A DNA stretch of 20,007 nt, taken from contig CAZQEN010000116.1 in the NCBI GenBank assembly GCA_964591605.1, forward strand, positions 1 to 20,007. Reading direction: 5' to 3'. Shown piece after piece: positions 1 through 7,076 of this stretch; the stretch's first letter is position 1; the number at the start of each line of letters is the position of its first letter. The notes under the pieces are model-generated. The model worked only from the letters and a program-made list of their open reading frames with translations, was not told the DNA's origin and searched no databases. The stretch comes from CAYLLT01 sp964591605 (lineage in GTDB: Bacteria; Planctomycetota; Phycisphaerae; UBA1845; PWPN01). The position numbers were made by a program, and so were the translations under genes.

Positions 1-92
1 CCCACATGGATTTGGGTTGTTCGGACATCGGTTCCTCGTGCTACGTCCGATAGGGTAGCGATGCGGGCGGGGGGGATCAAGTCGGGGGGAAA

Positions 93-1472
93 GTGACAAG
101 GTGGGAAAGTGATACGCCGAGCAGGGGGAGGTTGCGGGTTGTGGGGGCGGATACACTGGACGGTATGGATCTCAGCGCGCTGTTTGAGCATGTGGCGGCG
201 TACTGCCCGGACGAGGCTCTGCCCCGGCTGCCGACGAGCGGGGGCGTGTATCTGCTGACGGACGCCGAAAATCGCGTGATTCAGTTGGCGGCCACGGCGG
301 ATCTGAAGCGCGCCCTGCAGCATCGGCTGGCGGCCACGGTTCAGGGGGGAGCGGCGCTGTGCGGGGATGCGCCGGCGGAGGGCGGGGACGCTGGGACACG
401 TGGCAGAGGGGGTGCAACGCAGGAGCAAGATCCGCTGGCACCGGAGGATGCGGCAGCAGCTTCCGTTCAGGTGGCCGAGGCGGGTGAGGAGTGTGGGAAC
501 AGGGTAGGGGGGTTGGAGGCGGGCAAATCGGTGCCCTCCCGGCGGATCAACCTGAGCGAGATTGTCCGGCGGATCTGGTGGAGGCCGGCCCACTCGCAGT
601 TCGAGCTGGCGCTGGAGTACTACCGGCTGGCCCGGGTGCTCATGCCGCAGAACTACCGAAAACTGCTGGGGTTCGGACCCGCGTGGTTTGTGCACGTCGA
701 TCCGGAGGCCGAGCGGCCGCAGTTCGTGGCGGGCAAGTTCGTTCGGAGCGCTCCCGACGAGGTGGATCTGGGGCCGTTTGCGACGCAGGGCGATGCGGGG
801 CGGTTCATCGAGATCCTGCAGGACACGTTCGACCTGTGCCGGTATCACCACATTCTCGAACAGTCGCCGTATGGACAGGCGTGCGCGTATTTCGAGATGG
901 GCAAATGCCCGGCGCCGTGCGACGGGTCGATCCCGCTGACGCGGTACCGGGAGATGATCGCGGAGGCGCTGCGGTTTACCTGCGGCGAGCATGAGCCGGT
1001 CTACGCCCGGCTCGAGTCGGCCATGCGCGACGCGGCCGGGGAGCAGCAGTATGAGCGGGCGGCGGCCCTGAAGAAGCAGATGGACCGGGCCCGCGGCATC
1101 ACCCACTCTGCGTTCAGGCGGGTCGGGCCGATCGCGGATTTCAATTACCTGATCGTCCAGCGCGGCGGCGGGACGACGCGGCTCAGGCCGTTCTTCGTCC
1201 GGCAGGGTGCGGTCACTTCCGGCACGGCGGTCAGGCGGTCCGCGCTGGCCGGGGCGGCGGCCGGCTGGCTGGGGGAGATGGCCGGACGCGGGCCGGATCT
1301 GGATGCGGAGGAGCGCAGCGAGCAGATCTGGCTGGTGAGTCACTTCCTGTTCAAGCCCGACGCGCCCGGTCTTTATCTCCACGCCAGGGAGCTGACCGAC
1401 GCGGACGGACTCGTCGATCGGATGGAAGCTCACTTCCCTCTGGCCAGTGGTAGGAGCCACAGCGACGAATAG
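93..1472 (+). CDS. UvrC-like protein with degenerate GIY-YIG domain
   Basis: This 459-residue protein matches the N-terminal half of excinuclease subunit UvrC. A GIY-YIG-like domain starts near residue 47 (GVYLL at 51-55). In DNA repair UvrC makes the 3' incision through this domain. Here the second motif reads VIQLAATADLKRAL where UvrC has VIYVGKAKDLKKRL, so the Tyr (now Gln64), the Gly and the catalytic Arg (now Ala74) are absent. The Glu-bearing helix (FELALEYYRL) remains. A low-complexity insert fills about residues 80-148. Next comes a UvrC-type block with Cys249, 264, 272 and 276 (Cx14Cx7Cx3C), matching the Fe-S cysteines of UvrC, then a UVR-like helix (QYERAAALKKQMDRA). The RNase H-like nuclease and helix-hairpin-helix ends of UvrC (about 600 residues) are missing. 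The GTG at 93 gives 459 residues; an ATG at 165 gives 435 and is equally possible. Its role is unknown; it could be a repair accessory or regulator. Confidence 0.8.
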   Translation: MTRWESDTPSRGRLRVVGADTLDGMDLSALFEHVAAYCPDEALPRLPTSGGVYLLTDAENRVIQLAATADLKRALQHRLAATVQGGAALCGDAPAEGGDAGTRGRGGATQEQDPLAPEDAAAASVQVAEAGEECGNRVGGLEAGKSVPSRRINLSEIVRRIWWRPAHSQFELALEYYRLARVLMPQNYRKLLGFGPAWFVHVDPEAERPQFVAGKFVRSAPDEVDLGPFATQGDAGRFIEILQDTFDLCRYHHILEQSPYGQACAYFEMGKCPAPCDGSIPLTRYREMIAEALRFTCGEHEPVYARLESAMRDAAGEQQYERAAALKKQMDRARGITHSAFRRVGPIADFNYLIVQRGGGTTRLRPFFVRQGAVTSGTAVRRSALAGAAAGWLGEMAGRGPDLDAEERSEQIWLVSHFLFKPDAPGLYLHARELTDADGLVDRMEAHFPLASGRSHSDE

Positions 1473-1499
1473 TGCACGAGGCCGGGACGGCTCGCGAGG

Positions 1500-3002
1500 T
1501 CAGTTCGACCGGGTGGCCGGGGCGCTGTCGGCGAGAATGCGGCAGATCTCGTCCTGGAGGCCGTGAGGCGCCATGCCGCGGGCCTTGTTCGTGTCGTTGC
1601 AGAGGATGCTGAAGGCGTAGATGCGGTCCGGCGAGGCCTTGACGTAACCGCTCAGCGCGCTGACGCCGCCGATGGAGCCGGTCTTGGCGAAGACTTTTCC
1701 GGCCAGGGATTTCATCCGGCGCCGGAGCGTGCCCACGGACTCGCCGGGGACGGCGAGGTTGGACCACCATTCCTCGCGGCGCGGGTGCGCGTTCATGTGG
1801 CGCAGGATGGCGACAATGGCGTCGGGGGTGATGCGGTTGGCGTGGCTGAGCCCCGAGCCGTCGTCGATGACGTAGCCGTCGGCCCTGATGTCGAGGCCGT
1901 CGAGGAACTTTTCCATCGCCGCCCGACCGCTCTCGTAGCTTCCGATTGCTACCACATTCCCCTGACCGTCGTATGCTCCCATGGTCTTGACGAGGGCCTC
2001 GGCGAACATGTTGAGGCTGCTCTTGTTCACGCGCCAGAGGATTTCGCCCATCTTCTGCTGGTCGACGGCGATGATGTCGAGGCCCGGCGGGAGGGACAGG
2101 TCGGCGGCGCGGATTCGCAGGCGCCGGGTTTCGCCGGCGATTTCGATGCCTTTGGCGGCCAGCGCGGTGCGGCAGGCGCTGGCGAAGAGCATGCCGGGAT
2201 CGGGCACGGCGATCGAGGGGGCATCGTCGGGGTTGTTGCCGCGGGAGACCGGGCCGCTCACGAGGATGGTGGTGGGGTCGCTGCGCGAGCGGCTGATGCG
2301 GGGCTCGCCCTTGGAGGCGGTTTTGGTGGTGTTCTGCAGGTGCATGTACATGCTGGGGGGCAGGAGGCTGACCTCGGGCACCTCGCCGGCGCGGGGGGCG
2401 GGCTTGACGAGCACCTCGACGCAGTTGTCGTTGAAGTTGAGGCCGCCGACCGGGGCACAGTACCAGTCCTGCAGGTTGAACTGCCGGGCCCAGCCGGGGT
2501 GCACGTGCTGCTGTTCGAAGACAAAGTCGTCGAAGAGCAGGTCGCCGGTGATCTTCGTGATGCCCTTGCTCTTGAGGGCGTCGGCCCACTGGTGGAACAC
2601 GTGGGTGATGGGCTGTTTACTGACCTTGGACATGCGCGGGTCGCCGGTGGAGGGGTCGCCGGCCCCGATAATGACCAGGTCCTGTCCGCGGCGGGCGAGG
2701 ATCGTGCGGTAGGTGAAATCGGCGGGCAGGAGGGTCATGGCCGCCGCGGACGTGAGGATCTTCTGGTTGCTGGCGGGTTTGAAGGGCTGGTCGGACTTGT
2801 GCTGGTAGATGAGGGTGGGTTTGTCGCCCAGGAGCTCGACGCGGATGCCGACCTGCATGCCGCCGACGCGCGGGGAGGTGGCGAGGCGTGCGATCCGGTC
2901 GGAGAGCGCGCCTGGGTCAGCGGCCCGAGCCGGCGGGGGGACGCCCAGGCCGCCGGCAAGACCGATAACGATGAACCATCCGTAGTTCTTGACCGTTCTC
3001 AT
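1500..3002 (-). CDS. dacB: D-alanyl-D-alanine carboxypeptidase/endopeptidase (PBP4 family, peptidase S13)
   Basis: This 500-residue protein is predicted to be a periplasmic low-molecular-mass penicillin-binding protein that trims or cleaves peptidoglycan cross-links. It has a signal peptide (hydrophobic WFIVIGLAGGLG, cleavage likely after ARA near residue 27). All three active-site motifs of the serine DD-peptidase family are present: SxxK as Ser78-Asn-Gln-Lys81, SxN as Ser329-Leu-Asn331, and KTG as Lys440-Thr-Gly442. The block DDGSGLSHANRIT (380-392) is typical of S13, and the long insert between SxxK and SxN fits PBP4 (DacB). Length is normal. The ATG start at 3002 has AGGA about 6 nt upstream. 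It converges on the UvrC-like gene, with 27 nt between the stops. A possible role in planctomycete peptidoglycan maturation is inference from the family. Confidence 0.93.
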   Translation of the reverse strand: MRTVKNYGWFIVIGLAGGLGVPPPARAADPGALSDRIARLATSPRVGGMQVGIRVELLGDKPTLIYQHKSDQPFKPASNQKILTSAAAMTLLPADFTYRTILARRGQDLVIIGAGDPSTGDPRMSKVSKQPITHVFHQWADALKSKGITKITGDLLFDDFVFEQQHVHPGWARQFNLQDWYCAPVGGLNFNDNCVEVLVKPAPRAGEVPEVSLLPPSMYMHLQNTTKTASKGEPRISRSRSDPTTILVSGPVSRGNNPDDAPSIAVPDPGMLFASACRTALAAKGIEIAGETRRLRIRAADLSLPPGLDIIAVDQQKMGEILWRVNKSSLNMFAEALVKTMGAYDGQGNVVAIGSYESGRAAMEKFLDGLDIRADGYVIDDGSGLSHANRITPDAIVAILRHMNAHPRREEWWSNLAVPGESVGTLRRRMKSLAGKVFAKTGSIGGVSALSGYVKASPDRIYAFSILCNDTNKARGMAPHGLQDEICRILADSAPATRSN

Positions 3003-3132
3003 GCGCGATCCTGTCCGAGTGTGGAATGAGCGGGACTGCGAAGCCGGGACGACGGGCCGCGAGACTCGCCCTCACCGGCCGGCCGCCGCCGGGTCGTTTC
3101 CCGTGTCTTTTCGTTTGCGCAGTTTAACTTCG

Positions 3133-3161
3133 TTGACCCTCACATACCGCAGGGTTAGACT
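3133..3161 (+). promoter_or_regulatory. Sigma70-like promoter for the receiver-like/diguanylate cyclase genes
   Basis: A -35 box TTGACC (3133-3138, 5 of 6 to TTGACA) and a -10 box TAGACT (3156-3161, 4 of 6 to TATAAT) are separated by 17 nt. Transcription would start near 3168, giving a leader of about 36 nt that opens with the hairpin at 3169-3183. The fit is by eye; planctomycete promoters can differ from this consensus. Confidence 0.5.
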
Positions 3162-3168
3162 TAAATAA

Positions 3169-3183
3169 CCGGAGGCGCTCCGG
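3169..3183 (+). other. Perfect hairpin at the predicted 5' end of the transcript
   Basis: CCGGAG-GCG-CTCCGG forms a 6-bp perfect stem with a 3-nt loop, directly after the predicted transcription start and 8 nt before the GGAG ribosome-binding site (3192-3195). It could stabilise the mRNA 5' end or be an operator. No T-run follows, so it is not an intrinsic terminator. Confidence 0.45.
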
Positions 3184-3203
3184 TACGCAATGGAGTTTAA
3201 ACG

Positions 3204-3965
3204 TTGATAACCACCCGAGCGCAGCGCGGGTCCCGCGTGATCTACGTTGCCGCCTCTGCCCGCGAGCTTGCACAGGAGGTGCAGGACTGGCTGGGCCAGC
3301 CCAGCATCCGCGCCTCTGCCTCACCCGATATTTACGACACGCTGGCACAACTGGCTGAAGGCAAATCTCCGCTGGCGCTGATTGTGAGCATGGAATCGGT
3401 CGACTGGACCGAGCTGGAGTTTTTTCCCCTCGTACATCGGGTCTGCCCTGACGCGCTGATCTACGTGACCGGCGCCGGTCATCAGGAAGCGAAGATGGAA
3501 GCGGCGCTGGCGCGCGGGGCACGGCGGTTCGACCCCGAGGTGCTCAACGAACTGCTGGCGGTGGCGCCGCCGGTGCGGTCGGCCGGTCCGGCCGGGCTGC
3601 TGGCGGGGTCTCTGCGGACAGATATCGAAGTGGCGGAGGCTGCGCCGCGGCTGGTGCCGCCCGAGCCGGTGGAAGCGCCGCCGGGTGTGACCCCGGAGCC
3701 GGAGCGCCCGCCCGTGCGCCTGGTGAGTTCGACCGAGACGGAGGAACACGAGGCGGCCGTGCCGTTTCCCTGGTCGCCGGCCTCCGGCCGACCTCGACGC
3801 ACGCCGCCGTCGCAGGTCGCCGGTGCCGCCGAGAGCAAGCCCGAGCCGGTGAGGCGAAAGGGCCCGTCCAATAAGGGTGGCGTGAAGCTGACGCCGGAGG
3901 AACTGGCCGCTCTGCTCGAGCAGCCCCCGCTCGAGGGGGGCAAGGCTCAGGAGGGGGGATCATGA
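3204..3965 (+). CDS. Degenerate receiver-like domain protein with disordered tail
   Basis: This 253-residue protein has no firm family. Residues about 10-110 have the alternating beta/alpha pattern of a response-regulator receiver (VIYVAAS, ALIVSM, ALIYVTGAG, ALARGARRF). The phospho-acceptor Asp at the end of strand 3 is missing (LALIVSMESVDW) and the acidic pair after strand 1 is replaced by AAS, so it should not be phosphorylated in the usual way. Residues about 115-225 are rich in Pro, Glu and Arg and look disordered. The C-terminus has a short predicted helix (LTPEELAALLEQPPL). The start is TTG with GGAG 8 nt upstream; no in-frame ATG lies nearby. Its stop overlaps the start of the diguanylate cyclase gene (ATGA, 3962-3965), so the two are probably translationally coupled and may interact. 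The receiver assignment is inference from pattern. Confidence 0.6.
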   Translation: MITTRAQRGSRVIYVAASARELAQEVQDWLGQPSIRASASPDIYDTLAQLAEGKSPLALIVSMESVDWTELEFFPLVHRVCPDALIYVTGAGHQEAKMEAALARGARRFDPEVLNELLAVAPPVRSAGPAGLLAGSLRTDIEVAEAAPRLVPPEPVEAPPGVTPEPERPPVRLVSSTETEEHEAAVPFPWSPASGRPRRTPPSQVAGAAESKPEPVRRKGPSNKGGVKLTPEELAALLEQPPLEGGKAQEGGS

Positions 3966-5302
3966 GAGCCACGGACTGGCTGAGCATGCGGCGGGAACGG
4001 GTGCTGGTGATCCATGATCCGCAGGATCTGGCGGGGTCGGTCCGCGGGCGGTATCCGCAGTTCGATTTGACCGTGATGCCCGATTATCTGAGCGGGATTG
4101 CCGCGCTGGCCCACGCGCCGGCGCGGACGGTTCTGGTGGGGGTGGATCCGGCGCATCGCAAGCTGTCCCAGGCGGTCGCGGGCCTTCGAAAGGCGGCGGG
4201 TCCGGGCTCGCGCGTCATTCTGTGCTGCACGCCGAGCGCGGAGCCGGCGGCGCGGGAGGCGCTGGCGGCGGGGGCGGACGATTATCTCATTTATCCGCCG
4301 CGGCCGGGTGAGCTGGATGTGGCGCTGGGATTGCGTGCGCCGCAGGAGGCCGCCGCTCCGGACGAGCACGACGCCGCGCCGAGCTGGGATGAGCTGCACG
4401 CGCTGGCCGGTGTGCTGGCGAGTCTGGGCGGAGACCGGACCGGGACGCTCGAACAGGTCTGCCGGCTGCTGGCAGAGACGCTGCGCAGCCCGTCCGTGCG
4501 CATCTACACCGACGGCGCGTCGGTGCAGACGGGTGATCCGGCACTGGAGCCGACGCTGATTGAGAACATCACGGCCGGGGGCCGGACACTGGGCAGGATC
4601 CTGGTGGCCCCGCGGCAGCGGTCGCCGTTTTCGACGGTGGAGGTCGAGAAGCTGCGGCACTATGGGCGGCTGATCGCGCATCTGCTCGATGCGGCCGAGC
4701 AGCAGCAGCACTGGCAGTCGATGGCGATGATGGATGAGGCGACCGGCCTGCCGAACCGGCGCTACCTGATGCAGGCCCTCGAGTCGATCCTGGCGCGGGC
4801 GACGGTGGAGCGGTTCCGCGTGACGGTGCTGCTGTTCGACCTCGACGGCTTCAAGCACTTCAACGACACGTACGGTCACGCCACGGGCGATCAGATCCTC
4901 CGCGAGACGAGCCAGCTCTTCCGACGGCATTGCCGGCAGCACGACGTGGTGGCGCGTTACGCGGGCGACGAGTTCGTGGTGGTGTTCTGGGATGCCGAGG
5001 AGCCGCGGGTGGCGGGCTCGAAGCACCCGACGGACGCGCTGGCCGTGCTGCGGCGGTTCAAAAAGTCTCTGGAGGCACATGAGTTTCCCCTGCTGGGCCC
5101 CGGGGCGACCGGCCTGATCACCATCAGCGGCGGGCTGGCCAGCTATCCCTGGGACGCCAAGGACGCCCAGAGCCTCATCGACAAGGCGGACGAGGCGATG
5201 CTGCAGGCCAAGCGGGCCGGCAAGAACCGCATATATCTGGTCGGCGCGGAGGGCGAGTCCGCCGAGGACATCGAGCCCAACGCGCAGGCATCGTCGGGTT
5301 GA
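3962..5302 (+). CDS. Diguanylate cyclase with pseudo-receiver and GAF-like N-terminus
   Basis: This 446-residue protein should make cyclic di-GMP from two GTP. Residues about 12-125 look like a receiver domain (RVLVIHDP; GADDYLIYPPRPGEL). The conserved Lys of strand 5 is Tyr and the phospho-Asp is displaced, so it is probably not a phosphorylation switch. Residues about 140-250 resemble a GAF-type sensor. The cyclase domain covers about 255-430 and opens with the usual DEATGLPNRRYL linker. The metal/GTP stretch LLFDLDGFKHFNDTYGH is intact. The active-site loop is Ala334-Gly-Asp-Glu-Phe338, an AGDEF variant of GGDEF that is active in some enzymes. The inhibitory I-site RxxD (Arg325-Asp328) is kept at the normal spacing, so product feedback is expected. 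No EAL domain or membrane segment is seen. It overlaps the preceding gene by ATGA. Catalytic activity is likely but not certain given the Ala. Confidence 0.9.
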   Translation: MRATDWLSMRRERVLVIHDPQDLAGSVRGRYPQFDLTVMPDYLSGIAALAHAPARTVLVGVDPAHRKLSQAVAGLRKAAGPGSRVILCCTPSAEPAAREALAAGADDYLIYPPRPGELDVALGLRAPQEAAAPDEHDAAPSWDELHALAGVLASLGGDRTGTLEQVCRLLAETLRSPSVRIYTDGASVQTGDPALEPTLIENITAGGRTLGRILVAPRQRSPFSTVEVEKLRHYGRLIAHLLDAAEQQQHWQSMAMMDEATGLPNRRYLMQALESILARATVERFRVTVLLFDLDGFKHFNDTYGHATGDQILRETSQLFRRHCRQHDVVARYAGDEFVVVFWDAEEPRVAGSKHPTDALAVLRRFKKSLEAHEFPLLGPGATGLITISGGLASYPWDAKDAQSLIDKADEAMLQAKRAGKNRIYLVGAEGESAEDIEPNAQASSG

Positions 5303-5558
5303 ATTCATCACCATCTTCATAGGGGGCCGGGTTCGCGCGGCACACGGCTGTGCCCAATATTCCGGGAGACAGCCGGTAGGTCTCCCGGCACGCCTGGACC
5401 GGGGTTGGGTCAGTTCGTCCCGGACCGAGGTCCCTTCCGGCAGAAGGGACCTACTCAAAGGATTCCCGGCAAACTGGGCACGCGTTGGCACACCTTCCCC
5501 GCCAACCTCTTTCGCACCTTCCGGGGTGATCGCATAAAATCCAGGGAGACGGGGGTTT
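5303..5558. other. Gene-free region with three hairpins, upstream of tilS
   Basis: This 256-nt gap between the diguanylate cyclase gene and tilS contains three inverted repeats in a row (5339-5354, 5362-5388, 5428-5452), then about 100 nt of mixed sequence. Close to tilS, TTCGCA (5511-5516) and TAAAAT (5535-5540), 18 nt apart, could be a weak promoter. It would leave a leader of only about a dozen nt. No convincing ORF, tRNA or riboswitch is visible. Confidence 0.5.
5339..5452. repeat. Cluster of three REP-like palindromes
   Basis: Hairpin 1 is GGCACA-CGGC-TGTGCC (5339-5354), a 6-bp stem. Hairpin 2 pairs CCGGGAGAC (5362-5370) with GTCTCCCGG (5380-5388), a 9-bp stem with a 9-nt loop. Hairpin 3 pairs AGGTCCCTTC (5428-5437) with GAAGGGACCT (5443-5452), a 10-bp stem with a 5-nt loop. 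All stems are perfect. None is followed by a T-run. The intergenic position and clustering resemble repetitive extragenic palindromes. Copy number elsewhere in the genome cannot be judged from this window. Confidence 0.6.
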
Positions 5559-7076
5559 GTGGTTGTCATGCAGAGAATCGATCTGTCAGCGCGCCTGGGG
5601 ACGGCTCTGGAGCAACTGAACGTCCCACGTGGGGCCGCGATGGTGGTCGGAGTCTCCGGCGGGGCCGATTCGGTCGCGCTGCTGCACCTGCTGAGTGGGT
5701 TGAACCTGGCCGGATGGTCGCTCCGGCTGCATGCGGCGCATCTGAATCACCAGCTTCGCGGGGCCGAGGCCGATGCGGATGCGGAGTTTGCCGCTCAACT
5801 GGCCCGATCGCTTCGGGTGCCGGTGAGCGTCGAATCGGCGGACGTGACGGCCCGGGCACAGGCGGAGGGCGTCTCGATCGAACAGGCGGGCCGCACCTGC
5901 CGGTTTGAATTCTTCGAGCGGGTCGCTCTGCAGACGGGCTGCGAACTGGTGGCGCTGGCACACCAGGCCGACGATCAGGCGGAAACGCTGCTGCATCGCC
6001 TGGTGCGGGGGACGGGGATTCGGGGGCTGATGGGGATCCGGGCGTCGCGGCCGATCCGGGTGGGCAGCACGATTCGGATCATCCGGCCGATGCTGTCCGT
6101 TCGCCGCGGCGAGATCGAACAGTTCCTGCGCGATCGCAACATCTCCTTTCGAGTTGATTCCACCAATCAGGCGTCCGGCTACACGCGAAACGTGATCCGC
6201 AACGAAGTGCTGCCGCTGCTGGCGGAGCGACTGAATCCGCAGGTGGTCGAATCGCTGCTGCGGGTGGCGGAACAGGCGGGCGACCTGGAGCATTATCTCG
6301 ATGAGCTGGGGGAGAAGAGCCTCCCGCCGCTGATTCTGGAGTCGCGAAAAGACCATCTGACGCTGGACTGCGACGCGCTGGATCGCAAGCCGAAAGTGAT
6401 CCGGTCGTATGTGCTGCGGCAGGCGATCCGGCGGCTGGGCGTGCCGGAAGGCGACGTGCGGTACGATCACCTGATGCGCACGCTGGCACTGGCGGGCGAT
6501 CGCAGCGGGAGTAAGACGCTGCATCTGCCGGGTGGTCTGCGCGTGACGCGGGCGTATGGGCGGCTGAAGATGTTCAAAGCCGGCTCGCCGGAGGCGGACC
6601 CGGCGCCGGGCACGCTGCCGCCGACTCTGCGTGATGCCGATGCCGACCATGTCGCGATCGAGGGGACGACGCTGCTGCCGGATAAGGGACTGGAGTTCAC
6701 GACGGAGCTGTTCGACCACGCTCCGGCCGGAGCGGGCGCTTCGGTGTCGGTACGGCACAAGAAGGAATCGGAGCCGGGGCTTTACGAGGAATGGCTCGAT
6801 GCGGATTGCGTGCAGCCGCCGCTGCTGGCCCGGTCGCGGCGCGAGGGCGACCGGTTCCGCCCGCTGGGCATGCAGGACAGCAAGAAGGTGTCGGACTTCA
6901 TGATCGACCAGAAAGTAGCGGCGGAACAGCGGGACCGAACGGTGCTGCTGTGCGATCAGGCCGGTCCGATCTGGGTGGTTCCCTTCCGCATCGACGAACG
7001 TGTGCGGCTGCGGCCGGAAACGCGGCGGGTGCTGCGGGTGACGGTCCGGCCGCTGCAGACGGAAGACCACTGGTGA
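5559..7076 (+). CDS. tilS: tRNA(Ile)-lysidine synthetase
   Basis: TilS uses ATP to attach lysine to C34 of the CAU-anticodon tRNA-Ile, so that it reads AUA codons; it is normally essential and cytoplasmic. The 505-residue protein carries the PP-loop ATP pyrophosphatase motif Ser33-Gly-Gly-Ala-Asp-Ser38. It also has the family blocks HLNHQLRG, SIEQAGRTCRFEFF and LAHQADDQAETLLHRLVRGTG. The C-terminal TilS domain is intact (RSRREGDRFRPLGM and KKVSDFMIDQKV), so the length is that of the long form. The GTG at 5559 has AGGGAGA (5543-5549) 9 nt upstream; an ATG three codons later (5568) is a weaker alternative. The stop overlaps the start of the next gene (GTGA, 7073-7076), so it heads a transcript that includes the membrane glycosyltransferase and probably the AsmA-like gene. 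Confidence 0.95.
   Translation: MVVMQRIDLSARLGTALEQLNVPRGAAMVVGVSGGADSVALLHLLSGLNLAGWSLRLHAAHLNHQLRGAEADADAEFAAQLARSLRVPVSVESADVTARAQAEGVSIEQAGRTCRFEFFERVALQTGCELVALAHQADDQAETLLHRLVRGTGIRGLMGIRASRPIRVGSTIRIIRPMLSVRRGEIEQFLRDRNISFRVDSTNQASGYTRNVIRNEVLPLLAERLNPQVVESLLRVAEQAGDLEHYLDELGEKSLPPLILESRKDHLTLDCDALDRKPKVIRSYVLRQAIRRLGVPEGDVRYDHLMRTLALAGDRSGSKTLHLPGGLRVTRAYGRLKMFKAGSPEADPAPGTLPPTLRDADADHVAIEGTTLLPDKGLEFTTELFDHAPAGAGASVSVRHKKESEPGLYEEWLDADCVQPPLLARSRREGDRFRPLGMQDSKKVSDFMIDQKVAAEQRDRTVLLCDQAGPIWVVPFRIDERVRLRPETRRVLRVTVRPLQTEDHW

Larger units (their letters stand above)
3003..3203. other. Intergenic region between divergent genes
   Basis: This 201-nt gap separates dacB (leftward) from the receiver-like gene (rightward). 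The half next to dacB is very GC-rich and shows no clear promoter. The half next to the rightward gene is AT-richer. It holds a promoter-like pair (3133-3161), a compact hairpin (3169-3183) and a split direct repeat of AGTTTAA followed by CGTTGA (3121-3136 and 3194-3207). No ORF or RNA gene is recognisable. Confidence 0.6.

Noticed and set aside
21..50. TCGGAC/GTCCGA inverted repeat upstream of the UvrC-like gene as an operator or terminator
   Set aside because: Six base pairs with an 18-nt loop and no T-run; it could be chance, and the upstream context is outside the window.
1563..3029. Plus-strand open frame of 488 residues opposite dacB
   Set aside because: dacB has a signal peptide and all three active-site motifs; the plus-strand frame is Gly/Val/Asp-rich shadow.
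3947..5569. Minus-strand open frame of 540 residues opposite the diguanylate cyclase gene
   Set aside because: The opposite strand encodes an unmistakable GGDEF-family protein; this frame has Arg/His-rich shadow composition.
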